Source of the DNA: Polyporus tsugae
Taxonomy: Eukaryota > Basidiomycota > Agaricomycetes > Polyporales > Polyporaceae
NCBI GenBank assembly: GCA_024305745.1
Contig: JAHRBS010000014.1
Location: 2,780,762 to 2,844,761, forward strand
Length of the DNA stretch: 64,000 nt
Direction: 5' to 3'
Every line of letters begins with the position of its first letter. The first letter of the stretch is position 1. Below, piece after piece: positions 21,261-33,696 of the stretch. Under the pieces are notes generated by a model. The model saw only the letters and a list, made by a program, of their open reading frames with translations, was not told the DNA's origin and ran no database searches. The position numbers and the translations under genes were made by a program.

Positions 21261-21510
21261 TGCCTTTTTGGGACTCGGATGAGCGTCGGTTTGAAACCAA
21301 ATTCCCGTTAGTATACGACGGCTCCACTAGATCGGCCGCTATACACTGGCTTCGGTCTACCTTAGAGACGTGCACAGTATAATATTCGCGGACCCATCTC
21401 CTTGGCCAACGCCCGGAGTCCAGCTCAGGACTCGGACCACTGGCAGCCGGGCTCCATAATCGCCGATACCAGCCACATCCGCCCGCTCTCGCGTCTTCCA
21501 CCAGCCCGGG

Positions 21511-21549
21511 CGCCATATATGAGGGGCTCCTCGTCCGTGCACATAAAAG
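21511..21549 (+). promoter_or_regulatory. Promoter region of F-box gene 3 with TATA-like boxes
   Basis: CGCCATATATGAGG (from 21511) and CATAAAAGA (about 21542) lie 65-105 bp upstream of ATG 21616. In the pseudogene promoter the first box reads CGCCATAGAGAGG, so it has lost its TATA character. Confidence 0.45.
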
Positions 21550-21615
21550 ACCGACCGTAAGCCCATCATCCCTCCCTTACCCTTGTCCCCTAACATCCAC
21601 AGAACCACCACGCAA

Positions 21616-22650
21616 ATGTCTACGTCCACACAACTTGCGACCTCCTCCCCCGAGCAGTGCTCCCCATGGATTCCCCCCGAACTCATCTCTCACATCCTCC
21701 TCGACCTCTGGGACGCACCACACACAGCGCAGGACCGATTGGCTTTGCTGAAGAACGTCGCCCTGGTCAACCGCACTTGGCTCACGTTCATCGCTCGCAT
21801 CGCGTCATGTGACGTCCACCTCTCTAAGTATCGGAAGGCAAAGGCCTTCCTCCGACTCCTCCCCCAACGTTCACCCACACAACAGCCGCGCGACCTGTTC
21901 ACCATGGAGGCAAACCGAGTCGTCAACCACACCTGTCAGTCCATCACTTTTCATGTGGACGGCAGGATCAGGTCGCCCATTCCCGCCGACGACGCTCCCA
22001 TGGCAATTTCGACGGTCCTGTTCGACGTCTCGGTGCGCCACCACCTCCCTAACCTCAGACACATCTCCATCTCATACACGAACTGGGGGTGGGAGGACGT
22101 CTTCGAGCAATTTAGGACGGTGGGGTTCCCGAAACACGTCACCCACCTCTCCCTCGACTACTCGTTCACGGCTACCACTGCCACCACCGCCAAGGTGCCA
22201 CCGTTCGACCTTCGCGGGGCTCTATGGTGGACCTATATGCCGTCCTCACGGCGCCGCATCGTTATTCGGACCATCCGGCATCTCTCGTTGTCCGGCGTGC
22301 CAACCGCGTTTGCGGTGGCCATGCTATATGCGTGCCCGAACGTCGAGACGCTCGAGATCACGCACCCGACGGAATTGTCCACGCTCGCGCCGCTGCCCCC
22401 GGCCGTTCGGACTCTCGTTCTGCGCCATCCGGGCGAAGCGTTATCCAAGAGAAAGATGGCGTCGTGGACGTTGTCCCCCGCGCTGGACGGCGGGCTGTTT
22501 CCCACTGGCAGCGGTATGAAGCCACCGCGGGTCGTCGTCCGTTCGGACACCCCCGATCCCGTCGAGTTCATGGGATTGAAACGTAGTTGCGAGCGTTTCA
22601 ACGTGGACCTTGTGCATGAGCATGACGGCGCTCGGAGTCGGGCTTGTTAG
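21616..22650 (+). CDS. F-box-like protein 3
   Basis: Single exon, 344 aa. ATG 21616 is chosen because the paralogues at 8905 and 16875 start at the same point; an in-frame TTG at 21583 is not used. PWIPPELISHILLDLW (residues 17-32) and LLKNVALVNRTWL form the F-box-like region, expected to contact Skp1. The rest consists of LRR-like segments (NLRHISISYTNWGW, HLSLDYSFTATT, HLSLSGVPTAFAVAM, NVETLEITHPTELS). It is the closest relative of the broken gene at 8905-9921 and defines which codon was lost there. It is a likely functional adaptor with unknown target. Confidence 0.87.
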   Translation: MSTSTQLATSSPEQCSPWIPPELISHILLDLWDAPHTAQDRLALLKNVALVNRTWLTFIARIASCDVHLSKYRKAKAFLRLLPQRSPTQQPRDLFTMEANRVVNHTCQSITFHVDGRIRSPIPADDAPMAISTVLFDVSVRHHLPNLRHISISYTNWGWEDVFEQFRTVGFPKHVTHLSLDYSFTATTATTAKVPPFDLRGALWWTYMPSSRRRIVIRTIRHLSLSGVPTAFAVAMLYACPNVETLEITHPTELSTLAPLPPAVRTLVLRHPGEALSKRKMASWTLSPALDGGLFPTGSGMKPPRVVVRSDTPDPVEFMGLKRSCERFNVDLVHEHDGARSRAC

Positions 22651-22954
22651 CACGAATGGGAATTGTTTTTCTGTCCCTATTCCTACAGACATTCGTAGAA
22701 TGGTATAATTATATTAGCAATCTATTGCCTGTTCCCGGCTCACAACCGATAGAATCCATATGACAGCACATCGACATCGTTCCGTGCAAAAACGCTGTTC
22801 GAGGGGGGAAGAAGGCGTTGTTTGTCGTTGTTAAGATCCCAAGCCTCTGCCTTCCTGATTTGTCACTCTAAGCGCCGGAAAAGGGTGATGTAAGCATTCA
22901 GTGATTGTAGTCGGTGAAACCCTTGTCGACGTCGTTTGCTTCCCTCCGCTCGCC
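22651..22954. other. Intergenic between F-box gene 3 and the TAPR1-like gene
   Basis: No gene seen. This is the 3' flank of the first gene and the promoter of the second. Confidence 0.5.
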
Positions 22955-24098
22955 ATGGAATCTCTCAACCTCAACAATCTCGCCAACTCTCTCCCATCCT
23001 CCAGCTACGTCAATGCTGAGAAGGAGCTCACCAACAACTTCAGAGGTTCGTCCCGTCCTCATCATCTCCGTATCTCTGGCACATCCTCCCAGCCATCTTC
23101 GTTTGAACTACTGCAACCACCTAATCCACCCTCTTTTGTTGCCTATAGCTGCCGCTCTCAGCCTCACGACATTGTTCCGCTCGTCCAAGACCGCTTCCAA
23201 ACGAGCCTACAATGCTGGATACTCCGCAGCCTGCCATGACCTCCTCACCATGATTCAGCAAGGCGTCTCCACCGACATAGATCCCTCCCGTGAAGTCACT
23301 ATCGGCCGAATCATGGACTACATCGAGGCCCGCCTCGAGGCTATTAGGGCTCGCGAGGAGGAGGAAGACGAAGAGGAGGAGAAAGAACGCGTCGCCAAAG
23401 GCGGTGCACCCTCTGCCGCAGGTCCCAGCAGTGTCGCCAAACCCTCGGCGAAGCAGTCCAGCCTGACGCTCCCTTCTGCTCCCCCACGACGAGATCAGGT
23501 ATGTAGTCAATGTGCTCTTTGTGTACTCCTCTCGTAAACAATCATTTCGTGTCTGGATCAGCCCGTCGCCCCTCCGACGCCGTATACCCCACCCAGCATG
23601 GAAGCTTCCCGCGCTTATGCATCGCCCACTCTGTCCTCGCCCACCCCTTCCGTCCTCCCGCTCCGCCCAATCCCCGCACAAGCTACCATCCAGCCCCTCG
23701 CCCGCGCCTCCATCGCCAAATCGCGCCTCTCCGTGAACCCCAAGGAGCTACCCCCCGTCCCAATGTCCCTCACGTTCGACCCCCCCGCAATCGCCGACCT
23801 TTCCGTCTCCTCCCTCACATCGGACCCGGAACAGGAACCTCACTTGTTCTCCTTCCCGGCCGCAGCGGCGAGCACGCCGTTGAAGCGGAGACGAGAGGTG
23901 ATGAGCGTCGATAGCTCCCCGAACCCTGATGGTGCCGCGCCGAGCGGCGGCGTAGGCACCAGCCGCCGGCGGACGCGCAGCTGGCGCGGGGACCAAGCTA
24001 AGCACCAGCACCAACAGCGTGTCGATGGCCACGGCAGCGGGGAGGCGATGGACGTTGAGGAGGAAGGGCCGCAGCGGAAGCGCGTCGCGCGCCGGTAA
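22955..24098 (+). CDS. TAPR1-like (C16orf72/HAPSTR1-family) protein
   Basis: Three exons (22955-23045, 23149-23498, 23562-24098) give 325 aa. Introns are 103 and 63 bp. Residues 1-70 read MESLNLNNLANSLPSSSYVNAE, then NNFRAAALSLTTLFRSSKTASKRAYNAGYSAACHDLLTMIQQG. This helical block resembles the TAPR1-like domain (PF15251, human C16orf72/HAPSTR1), which works with the ubiquitin ligase HUWE1 in stress responses; the assignment is from memory of the pattern. A highly acidic run of Glu/Asp follows (about residue 100), then a Ser/Pro-rich region with a KRRR basic motif. The C-terminus ends in basic residues, so nuclear location is plausible. It is probably a conserved housekeeping-type gene within an otherwise decaying region. 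Confidence 0.78.
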
Positions 24099-24559
24099 GG
24101 CCTTGTATGCTGCCCGTTGCTTCTGCTTCGGATCTCTCAAGCTGTCGTCCTCGAAGATTAAGCAACGGGGGTGGGTGTAAGGAGTCAGTGTAGGGAGGAG
24201 AAGGACTTCGGGTTGACGGGATATGCCCTCCTTCGTTTTCGCATTCACTTTCGTCTTCGCTTTCCTAGCCATCAGCGCTGGGACCCTTTTACGCATAGTA
24301 CATACATACGCAACACACGTTCTGAGCTGTGGCACATCTCCCATCTGCGCAATCTTTACGAACCCGCAACGAGTAGTACTACACATTTGCATTGCATCGC
24401 ATTGTCAACATGATTGTATCGTATAGCCATATGTTTTTGCGTACAATGTTATGCCGCTCGCCGCGGGGGTGACCACGGCATCAATTGTATATGTAACACA
24501 TCCATTATTGCATCGATCAAGCGCATAATTATACAAGTCCAGTTAACTAGTAGTAGTAC
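24099..24559. other. Intergenic, no gene recognised
   Basis: 3' flank of the TAPR1-like gene and short open frames only. Confidence 0.45.
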
Positions 24560-25800
24560 TTACACTTCGGTTTCGCAACTACGTGGTTGGTAATTGTTTT
24601 GACGTCGAAGGACGCGCTGCACTCGAGTCACGGGCCCAGTAACCGCGCCAAGTTCGCCTCCGTGTCCACCAAGTCTTTCCAGGACGACGCTCCGTCGGGA
24701 TCGGGCAGCGAAAGTTGGGTCGTCCATGACGTCCGCCCGCGCCAGTTCCCTCGGGCCGATGGATGTCGATATGCTTGTCACTCAACTGGCAGGAGCGGAG
24801 GAGGAGCGTCACGGAATCGCGCTTCGCCTGCATTTCACGGTCAAGATAATCCTCGGCCACGGTACAATGGGCAATGCATGCACGGGAGACATACCACGTC
24901 GTTGTCATGCACGCCAGCTTGTGCACCACCAACGGGTGCTTAAAGATCCGGACGACCTCCACGTAATGCGGGACCGGGCCACGCGAGGCTTACGAACCAC
25001 TCACGACGCACTTGTATCCGTTGGACCGTCGCGCCGCAGGACCTTGAAGTACGCGTGACCCAGGTCAGAACTGGCACGGTTCGGATGCACATGCACGCGC
25101 GCGGCGCGCGGATGGCGGCCAGGGGATACGAAGACGTCAGCATGCATGCGCATTCGTCGGGGTCACAGTCCCCCGTACGCCATCGCTTCAAGTGGGGGCG
25201 AACGCGAGCCCCGGCGTGCACGGCGAGGCGTAGTACCCCTTCGTTCGGACGCCGCCGCACTCCGGATCCTCCATCCGCGCGTAAACGTGACTTGTGGGGG
25301 TGAGCAGATGGCGTATTAGCCAAGCTCAAGCCTGCGGCGAGACCGGGAAGACGGAGTGCGACTTACGCGGTCACAGCAGAAACGCGAACCGCTGCAGACC
25401 CCGCGCGCGCGCGCGAGGCGGCCGCTCCAGGTTCAGGTTCCTCGGGCGAGTCCTCCGCCGCGGCTGCCACCGTCCGCACACGCGCAGACGGCATCCAGGA
25501 CATATCGCTCGTTATCCGCGGGGCCAGGCTTGAAGGTCCGCCGCGGTGTCGCGCATCGAGTCGCTCGAATGAGGCGGCGCACCGTGAAGTGAGTCGGATG
25601 TGCGGGGCCGCCATGGGGCGTGGCGCTGACACGGTGCACCCAATCCGGGACGTCCAGCGGGGTGTAGCGCGGGTCGTCGAAGACGTTCAGAATGGCTTCG
25701 ACCCGAGCGTGCAAGGTTTTTGTGATGGACGTTACATCGCCGTGAAAGGCTGCACCGAGCGATCCAAGTTCAGGTCCGAGTCCACCACGTCCTGCTCCGT
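24560..25800 (-). pseudogene. Decayed HNH-family gene, copy P4
   Basis: On the minus strand the N-terminal block near 25700-25430 reads ILNVFDDPRYTPLDVPDWVHRVS and then YVLDAVCACADG. These match LADPAFADLDQPAWVRHVN and YISAVVCACAR of the intact gene. Further down (24960-24780) is VVRIFKHPLVVHKLACMTTTWYVSRACIAHCTVAEDYLDREMQAKRDSVTLLL, then LSDKHIDIHRPEG. A frameshift separates this from MDDPTFAARSRRSVVLE, the counterpart of MGDPTNLISLG in P3. Several frame changes and stops remain after allowing for introns. It is the best preserved of the relics. Confidence 0.68.
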
Positions 25801-25841
25801 CGAAGGCGGGCACGGGCAGGTTGTCCACCGTCTGTCGATCT

Positions 25842-26910
25842 TCAATGTGGTACAAAAGGCGAGATCGCTCGCATGGACGACGTTGGCGAGTGCAGCGTGC
25901 AGACGTAGCAACTCCGGGCTGGGAAGCCTGAGGGCGGGTTCCCGCTACCCCGGGTCGGTATCAGTGCGACTACGGTGGTCTTGAAAGATGACGATGTCTG
26001 TAACGCCATCACTTTCGAACATTGTAAACTCCGGTTCATGGCTTCCTACACGGTAGATGTCCAGAGTCTGCGAGGGCTCTCCGTCAGCCTGACGAAACGG
26101 AGTCTGATGGAACGGATGTCACGAAAGGTGATGGGAAAGCTCACATATGTTACAACCAAGGCAAAGGCGAACTTTTGGAGGTGGGGCATGTATGTGAAGG
26201 AGAGCGCGATGGCGCTCTCAGGCTTGTACTATAGGAGGTCTGCATCCCGAAGTTACTCGTCGCTGAGCTGTGCTGCGGTTCAGGTGAGTAACACAGGGTG
26301 ACGACAACCTATGGTCAGTGTCGACTTGAAACGTAACACACCTCATCCGCTGCCGTCTATAGCATTACCACAGAGAGCAAAGGGATGTCTGAAAGTATGG
26401 GCTGCGTGTACGAAGTCCAAGCCGCACTCCACAGGGAGGGTCCTGAGTCGGTACCAATAGCCTCGTTCCCAGTAACCACTTGTGGCCGTCGCGTCGGAGC
26501 ACCTGCTAGTATGCGGTCAGACCTACATCATGATTGCGGAACGCCATGTATGCTGCACTTGTCTGATCCCACAGGCGATTCTCGGTGGAGCTAGGCATCC
26601 TCTGTAGTGCCCGCAGGAACGTGAGGTCCTCCTCTGGCACCTAATGCGCATAAACTGAGGAAGTGGGAGTCGCCGATGGCTGAGATGAGCGGTCATATGC
26701 AGCACGGGATGAACGACGTACGTGGCTACATCGGAAGGAAGGAACGCGACCCAGGCAGGCGCGAGGGGCTGCAAATCGCGCGCGTTGCTTCCCCGCGGTT
26801 CCCCGGCGAGTGGTTTGCGGCGAATGTCAGTGTTCGTGTTGTCCGCGCAGGCGCAGCCCGCAGCCATGACGTGTGGGTCGTCAAAGACACTGAGAATGGC
26901 CGCAAACTGG
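25842..26910 (-). pseudogene. Decayed HNH-family gene, copy P5 with internal deletion
   Basis: Minus-strand text near 26910-26700 reads FAAILSVFDDPHV directly followed by MAAGCACADNTNTDI and LQPLAPAWVAFLPSDVATYVVHP. In P4 and in the intact gene, about 60 codons lie between the VFDDP block and the CACA block, so P5 has lost that segment. Its last recognisable part, near 25930-25860, is ELLRLHAALANVVHASDLAF, the C-terminal helix seen in all copies. P5 and P4 are adjacent in head-to-tail orientation, so they probably arose by tandem duplication. Confidence 0.6.
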
Positions 26911-29900
26911 CCACGGAATTTATTGACAGGGGTCGACGTCTGAGGCGGGGGAGGAGGACATTGAGAACCAGGATGATGGTTTACATTGGCAAATCCTGGC
27001 GATGTTTAACCTGAGCTTTGAAAGTCAGCAGCGGTACGGTGGTTAAGGAAAATGCTCCGATCATAAGTAGTAGGGGTGAGCCCACCGTTGTCCGAGTCAA
27101 TCGGGCTGCTGCAGTCAGTGCCACACCGTAAGTAACGAAGGCCGACCACGCACGCACCTGCCTTTAAAGTGGCTAAGCTTACCTTGTAGCCTAATTATGA
27201 GACCATGCTGCGGTCAATACTGGTCGAGTCGGTCGACAGTTGGCACTCAGCGAATGGTTCGAAGCGCCTGGCAAGCGCTTAAGCGCTCAGAGCGGGCCGC
27301 AGAAGCCACCCGGAGCGGGTTAGCCGGGATACCTCTCCCTCGTTCCGTTTGACTCTGCCCGCAACAAGTCTTTCTTCCCATCCCAGTCCTCGACCGCTCT
27401 CAAGAATATATCTACCATGGAATACTTGGTCCATTAGCTCCGTGCAGTCGAGGGTCACAGAGGAGAGGTCATTGACAAGGTGAGCTCTTCATCACTATTC
27501 TACCCATTTACCGCTCCCGGATCGCTTTCTGCCATCTCCCTCTTCCTTGACATTCGTATTCTTGTGTTAGTTCTTTGCGATTACTATTCGCATCTGTGTT
27601 CCCATTCCTCGAATCCATGCGACCACCATCCCTCGAATCCATACGACCACCATCATGACCTCCGTCGTTTACCTCCATTCCTCCTCACCTGCCCCTGACA
27701 CGGAACCGTACCTCCTCCCCGTTACTCCATCATGCCGTAGGAATGATCGTGCCGGGTGTTTACATTGTCTTCGACTCGTTTAAAGCACACTACCTTGCTC
27801 GTTCATACGGGGATCTTTGCTTGCCCCCGCGTACGCGCTCGTAAGTTCTTGGGTACCCCACCAACCAGCCAACGGTCTCAAACACGCCCTTCACCTTTCT
27901 CGAATCCCAATCACGGTCCAAGGTGAGCCCTTCCTTCAGTTAAATGAAGAAATTAGATAAAGCTTGGGAGTTAGGGCGCGCAGATATCGGCCGCGGACTA
28001 TGTGATAAGCTGGTAAGCTGAACAGACACCGCTGTTCATTATTCATCGACATTGACATTGAGATTAAGCCTTAGTTGCTCTATCGAACCAGGCCAGTACG
28101 TTGCAAGTTCCTCAACCATCGTCATCCGAGGGAGCGGAGGGCACCCCTTGAACGGGCATGAAACTGGGTCTCCCTGCCCCTCGGTAGTAGGTCGCCTCCG
28201 CGAATTTCAAGACCGTGGGTTGATCCAGCGATGAATGCACAGGCTCATCCGACATCTCCGCCACGCTAGAGAAACGCGACAACTATTAGACACCACACTG
28301 TTTACCTCTCTCCCCAATCAAACACACTCGCGCCGTCACAAGTTGGTCCCGGGACCCGGCGCGCCTTGTCGCTCTCAACGTCTATGCTAGCGCGCTTGCC
28401 CGAAGAAAGCCGTCTTCTGTCTGGCTTGAATCGGGCATGAACATATCCGGACGCATCACGCTGCTGCAGTGCGAGAGCGTCCCCTCGTCCTGTTCCGACG
28501 TTGACCGTGTTGAGCGATCCTCCCAGCAGTAGTCCGCAGCCCCATCCAAGCCTTCTCCGGAGCAATACCCCGCTTGGCGCCGAGTTCCCCAGCCCTGAAC
28601 ACTCCCTGAACCTACCACCGTCTCCTCTCTGAACCTTAGGTCGTGTTCTTCTCCCACACGAAGGACGCGGGTACGCTGGGCAGGGGCGCCGAGGACCGAG
28701 GACTGTCCGGGACCGCCACACTCAGACTCGAGGTGCGAACTCGCGCGCGAAAGCAAATCCTGTGGGTGCGCGCCGAGCGTCTGCCAAGGTCGGGGAAGCG
28801 GTGGAGCGAGGGAACCTCGTCTCGATCTCGGGAGGGTTAAGCTGGAGAGCGCGCGCGAGCGGTGAGGTTGTGGCAACTTGGAATCGGGAGAGCTGTCGGT
28901 GCGTTAACGTTAACGGAGGTTTCGGCAGGACGCGTGCCGTCCGTGTAGGTAATGGATGGAAAACGCGGGAGGAACGGTCGGGCGGGCGAGGGGGGCGAAA
29001 AGGAGAGCGAGGCTAAGATCGTGGGCAGAGGTATGTTGTGCGCATGCCTGGTGGATAACGAGTGACGACGAACAGACCGTGGGCAAGCAACCAGTCGCCG
29101 AGCCATGCAACGATCCTACTGCTACCGACGGAGAGGAGCCTATCGCGGACGATGGTCTGAACATCATCTGGAGGATGCTGCCCACGTGGACGTTTCCGAC
29201 CCTCCTCGCAAGCCATGGAGCGGTAGGAAGTGACTATTCGTAGCGCTTCCGTGACGGCTACCCACTGCGAGCTGCCAGCGGTCCACACAGGTGCGTCGTC
29301 GTGTTGTACCTAACCTTCTACCCTGAGCTCTTTTGAGTACGATACTTACCATTTTGCAATGCACAGCCTCCGAATGCTCGGGCTGGTGGTCGTCGATCAA
29401 CTGGCCGCGGCCCGGAACCCTGCCTGAATTGGTTCAACTTCACGCTCGACGCTACGGAAGATCAGCGTGTGGGATTCGGACGACACGTGCGACTGACTGC
29501 GGACCCAATTCGTCAGGGTAACACGTACGCATTCTACTACTCATTCTTCACTCCACACTTCCATAGCACCCATTCCTCCGTGCCTGCTCAGCGATGCTGA
29601 AAGTGAATGCACGCAGATCTTACTAGAGCTCTAGGATCGCCCCTCTGTGCGAAATGCACGATGCCCCATGCCCCATGCGAGCGACACGTGCCTACTAGGT
29701 AGGGCAACACGACAGGCTCCGCGCCAAATAGCCCCGCAAGCGACATTGGTGACTTCACGGCTGATCTTACGCCTGGCCTCGCAGACTACCGAACAAGGTG
29801 CGAGATCCGACTGCACTGGTCGTCTTCTCTCCCGCACCCCTCGCATTCTAATTTCTATGTTCTGTGTCGCGCGTAGATCGTGCATTGAGTAGGGCGAGGA

Positions 29901-32900
29901 GGAAATAGAACATTCAGTCACTATATCGCCCATAAGGGGGTGCGGATTAGAGTTCTCGGGCTTCACCGTGAGTGCTTCTCGTTCTCGCAGACTATGCAAT
30001 TATCGTTGACGATAGTTGTGCCTGGAAGTAGCTTCGCGGCAGGCATGCATCTCGTCATCATGCCCTCCCCCCTCTAATTCTGCGGACGTTTTACGGGGTC
30101 ATTCAAATGACCATGCTGCGACCGTCGACGACGCCCCATGCTTCGCAGCCAGACATGTGGGGTGCATGGCTGTTGGAGGTTACACGGATCGCATGGGGTC
30201 GCTCGAGATGTTTGGGGACGGGCGGACCTCGCCTGGTCTCTCGGGCAGTGTATACTATATCTCTATCTGTATTGTTCTATCTTCGTCCACCTGCCCGCTT
30301 TCCCCCTTTCGACATTACGCCGACATCAACGCTCGATCGCACGAATCAAGCTTCCGCGACTTGTGCGCACACAGCTCCCGACCAGCCAATGACTACATAC
30401 GAGCAGCGGCTGCCACTGCTACCTGCGCGGAAGGCAGGAGGGGTTTTTCCATGGATTTCACCTGACCGTAAGCGGGATCTCCGGATCCGAGAGTGGACGG
30501 TGTGTCCACCGCGAGAGTATGGTAATATCGGAGGGAGGTACTCCGCAGCCACGTCTGAATGAGATCGATAAGAGGGGACGCATCGAGTGGCCTCGGAAAT
30601 TGTAAATTGTCCGCCGCTATCCATTACCATGCAAGGACTTCGACAGATCCATTAGATGGATTGAATTGCGAGCGGGCTTCGTATCTAGAACGGTGGACTA
30701 CGCCTCTAAAGGCAAGATAGAAACTCGATGAGGAAATTGGTGTACGGACCTCCTTGTCGCTACCACAGACTCCGTGTTGCTTCAAGGTGGTTTCTGTGCG
30801 TTGTCATAGCTGGATTATAGGAGGTTCACGATGAATGAGAAGTGGATGGTGCATGAAGTGGTGGTCTGTTCCTAGTCAGCGGGAGAGGGGGTGTGGCTGG
30901 AGATATTTCGATAACCGCGCCGAATCTGCCGGCATGGTGAATCTTCGTACCTGCGGTCAGAGCTGTTCCCTGAAGCTATGATAGAAGCTCACGATGCGAT
31001 AGGGACCGTACCTCAAACCCTATGATTGCTGCCGCCGTACGTCACTGACAGCGCTGGCAATGGACATGCCAGTCAGAGGAGCCACGGTCTGTCGTCGCGA
31101 AGGTGTCTGGGTTATATCGAAGTGGTTATTGAATATTGCCTCAGTGTCAACTTAAAATTAACGGAACGAGAAGAAGGTAAGCGCCTGTACAATGACAGCG
31201 CCAGGAAGGCTGGAACCTGATATCGCGACGGCCAAGCCTCTTGAACGGCTGCGATTGAGACGCATTCGTGGAAAATACTCACCCGATGACATTCTTGAGA
31301 AGGTCGAACGACGATAGGTTGCTCCAGACCGTCCGAGAGTTGAGCCTGGAATTGTTGAGTGGAAGATGTGCCGAAAAGTGGACCTGAAATCGAAATCAGC
31401 GTCGTTGATTCGAGCTAGCGGACGAGCAACACAGGAGCCGAGGCATCAAGTGTGGTAAGCGACAGAGGACTATTAGGGCAGACATCGAGTTACTATCACA
31501 TACCTGTCCACCTGCTACAGGGAAGAAAATGTTGAGCCTTTGACACGAACGGAGGGTGAACGCAGATCACCGTGTCTGTTATGGTTTATTTCCGGTGCAT
31601 GACGACTCATGAGGCAGAGCACGTCTACGTGATACGGGGGCTGAGCCAACTCGCGCCTTCGTATGCCTCCGAGCATGCCAAAGAGTCGGATGCCCGGTGC
31701 AGACGGCCATGACTGCGGAGCAGCGACCGATGGATGGAAATATATTCCCAACGCAGCGGGCGACAGAAGACATCGGTCTAGGGCTGGAGGGAGACGTTAG
31801 TCTGGCATGGATTTATCCTCTCACGCTGGTTGAACCGTGGGCATGCGAGGAGGCATGACGGGGCCAATACCGCATCGTGTGGAGCAAAGGGAAGGCGCAC
31901 CTTTTGAGGCAGCGAACGTCCAGTCATCGCGACCGCATTGGACCCGACGACTACATCCAATGGCGACTCCGCATGGCGACTCCGCATGGCCTGACCCTCC
32001 GCTGCGGCTGTGAGATGCGGTTTCGAATGGTTAGACTGTGCTTTGGTCAGATGGCAATTGCGACCTTCCTATATGTCATATAAGTAATAAGAAATAGGTT
32101 TTGATGACAGCTGGCTTTGAGAACAGACTATCGAGGTGCTGGAAGAGACAGGGCTCACCATGCGGAGGGATTGGCAGCGGCGGTATACTATCTCGCGTGA
32201 CCGCCACCTAAGGATCGCGTTCTCCCCGGGCGGCTGAACTTTGTGCTGTGTGACGACTGAAGACCTGCACTCGACCCTGTTTGGCGATGACATGAGCACT
32301 TCAATTCAGGGCGGGCATCGATCAGCTGGGAGCCCCCTTCAACGCATGCGTAGGTCGATAACGTACATTTGACACATCTGCAAGAGAATACCGCACTTCA
32401 GGAGCCGCCGTGGCCCCCGAACCTGTCACGGAGCGTAGTCACGAGTTACTGCAGCCGGGTGAGGAAGACCTCTGTCATTCGTGGGTCGTACGACTCGGGT
32501 TTGAAGAAGCGAAGAACCTCTGCACTGGCAGGTCGATCTTTTGAATTGTGGGGGAGGGGCGTTAGCAATCCAGACAAATGAGAACTAGCAAAATTTCTAA
32601 CTTGGGCCGTTGGTAGGTTTCAAGTGATGTCGGCCAGCGTGGAGGATTTGTGACAACAGTATCGATGCGTATACTGGCACAGAAAAAAAACATGAGCTGA
32701 ACACTGACTTGGAGGGAGCAACTTAGCCTGGCCCGGGGCGGAGTCGGTCACCAGGACAAGTCGGCAGTGCCACGTGGCGCTCGCTGTCGCGTGGGAGTCG
32801 GCGAGGCCCTCAAGAGCTTGTCTTGCACCAACATTCGTAGCAGGTGCGCATTTCCCCGAACTCAGAAGACATGCAAATTTCACTGTGTTCTCAATTCCGT

Positions 32901-33696
32901 AGACCCCTCATCCGAGGAGAAACCTACCCTGGGCTAGGCACCGGTGCGTTCTTCATTGTCCAAGAAGCGTCTGACACGAACAGAGGACGATAGTAGGTAA
33001 CTTCAGATCTACAAGGGACCGAACAGCTCTCATCCCGGCTCTTTTCGCTCTCACATAGCTTCTTTTGCTGTTGGCGCCCTTTACGACGGAGGATTGTCGG
33101 AACGGAACACCGGTCCTCGAGGAAAGGGGTGCAAAGACGAAACCTCGTCAGATCCCATTCCAAGTCCCCTTACCCCGCACATCGACCACTCGATCGACGG
33201 CCGAGGCGACGGGCGAAGCCCCGAAAACGTACGAAAGACTAAAACTCAGTAACTGCCGATCTACCGCATGTCTCAAAGCCGCACAAACGTCCCCTCCAAC
33301 CTATCGCCGACTTCGACGACTTGAAGTTTTCCTCCATCCATCCCCTCGTGGAGTGGGAAGGTACGAAGGTGCTCCGAGGAGGGAGCGACGTCGCCCCGTT
33401 CGTGTCCGTTGACGTGAACCTTTGGGTCGACAAGGAATTTCGAAAGGGTAACGTGTTCAAACGTCTACAGTACCGGCTGTGCGGATGGTCAACGCACAGA
33501 CTATGGCAAAAATAACGTCGCCGTCACGGCACCTGTACATGACATCAACAGACTAGAAAATTGGCAGACCCGTCTGCCGTTCGAGTGACTTCTTTAGCAA
33601 AGCCCAATTAACGCCTATCGTACACGATTTGATACCTGAACCCAATAAACAGCGCATTTTATCCCGAAAATCGAGACACGGACGAGTCGTAGTACC
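26911..33696. other. 6.8-kb gene-poor stretch
   Basis: Only short to medium open frames with no family resemblance were found on either strand. Weak points of interest: a minus-strand frame near 28665 reads SFVWEKNTT before a stop, reminiscent of the VFVWEE motif of the Gti1/Pac2 gene, and a plus-strand frame at 33321-33515 (VEWEGTKVLRGGSDVAPFVSVDVNLWVDKEF) could be a terminal exon. Neither is enough to call a gene. A tandem 24-bp repeat is at 27607-27655. Confidence 0.4.
27607..27655. repeat. Two-copy 24-bp tandem repeat
   Basis: CTCGAATCCATGCGACCACC and a near copy with TACG follow each other directly. Confidence 0.65.

Noticed and set aside
28382..28876. Second, decayed Gti1/Pac2 gene
   Set aside because: Only SFVWEKNTT near 28665 and a weak DAR-like segment upstream resemble the family, and no RWTDG core or second half was found. 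Too weak to list.
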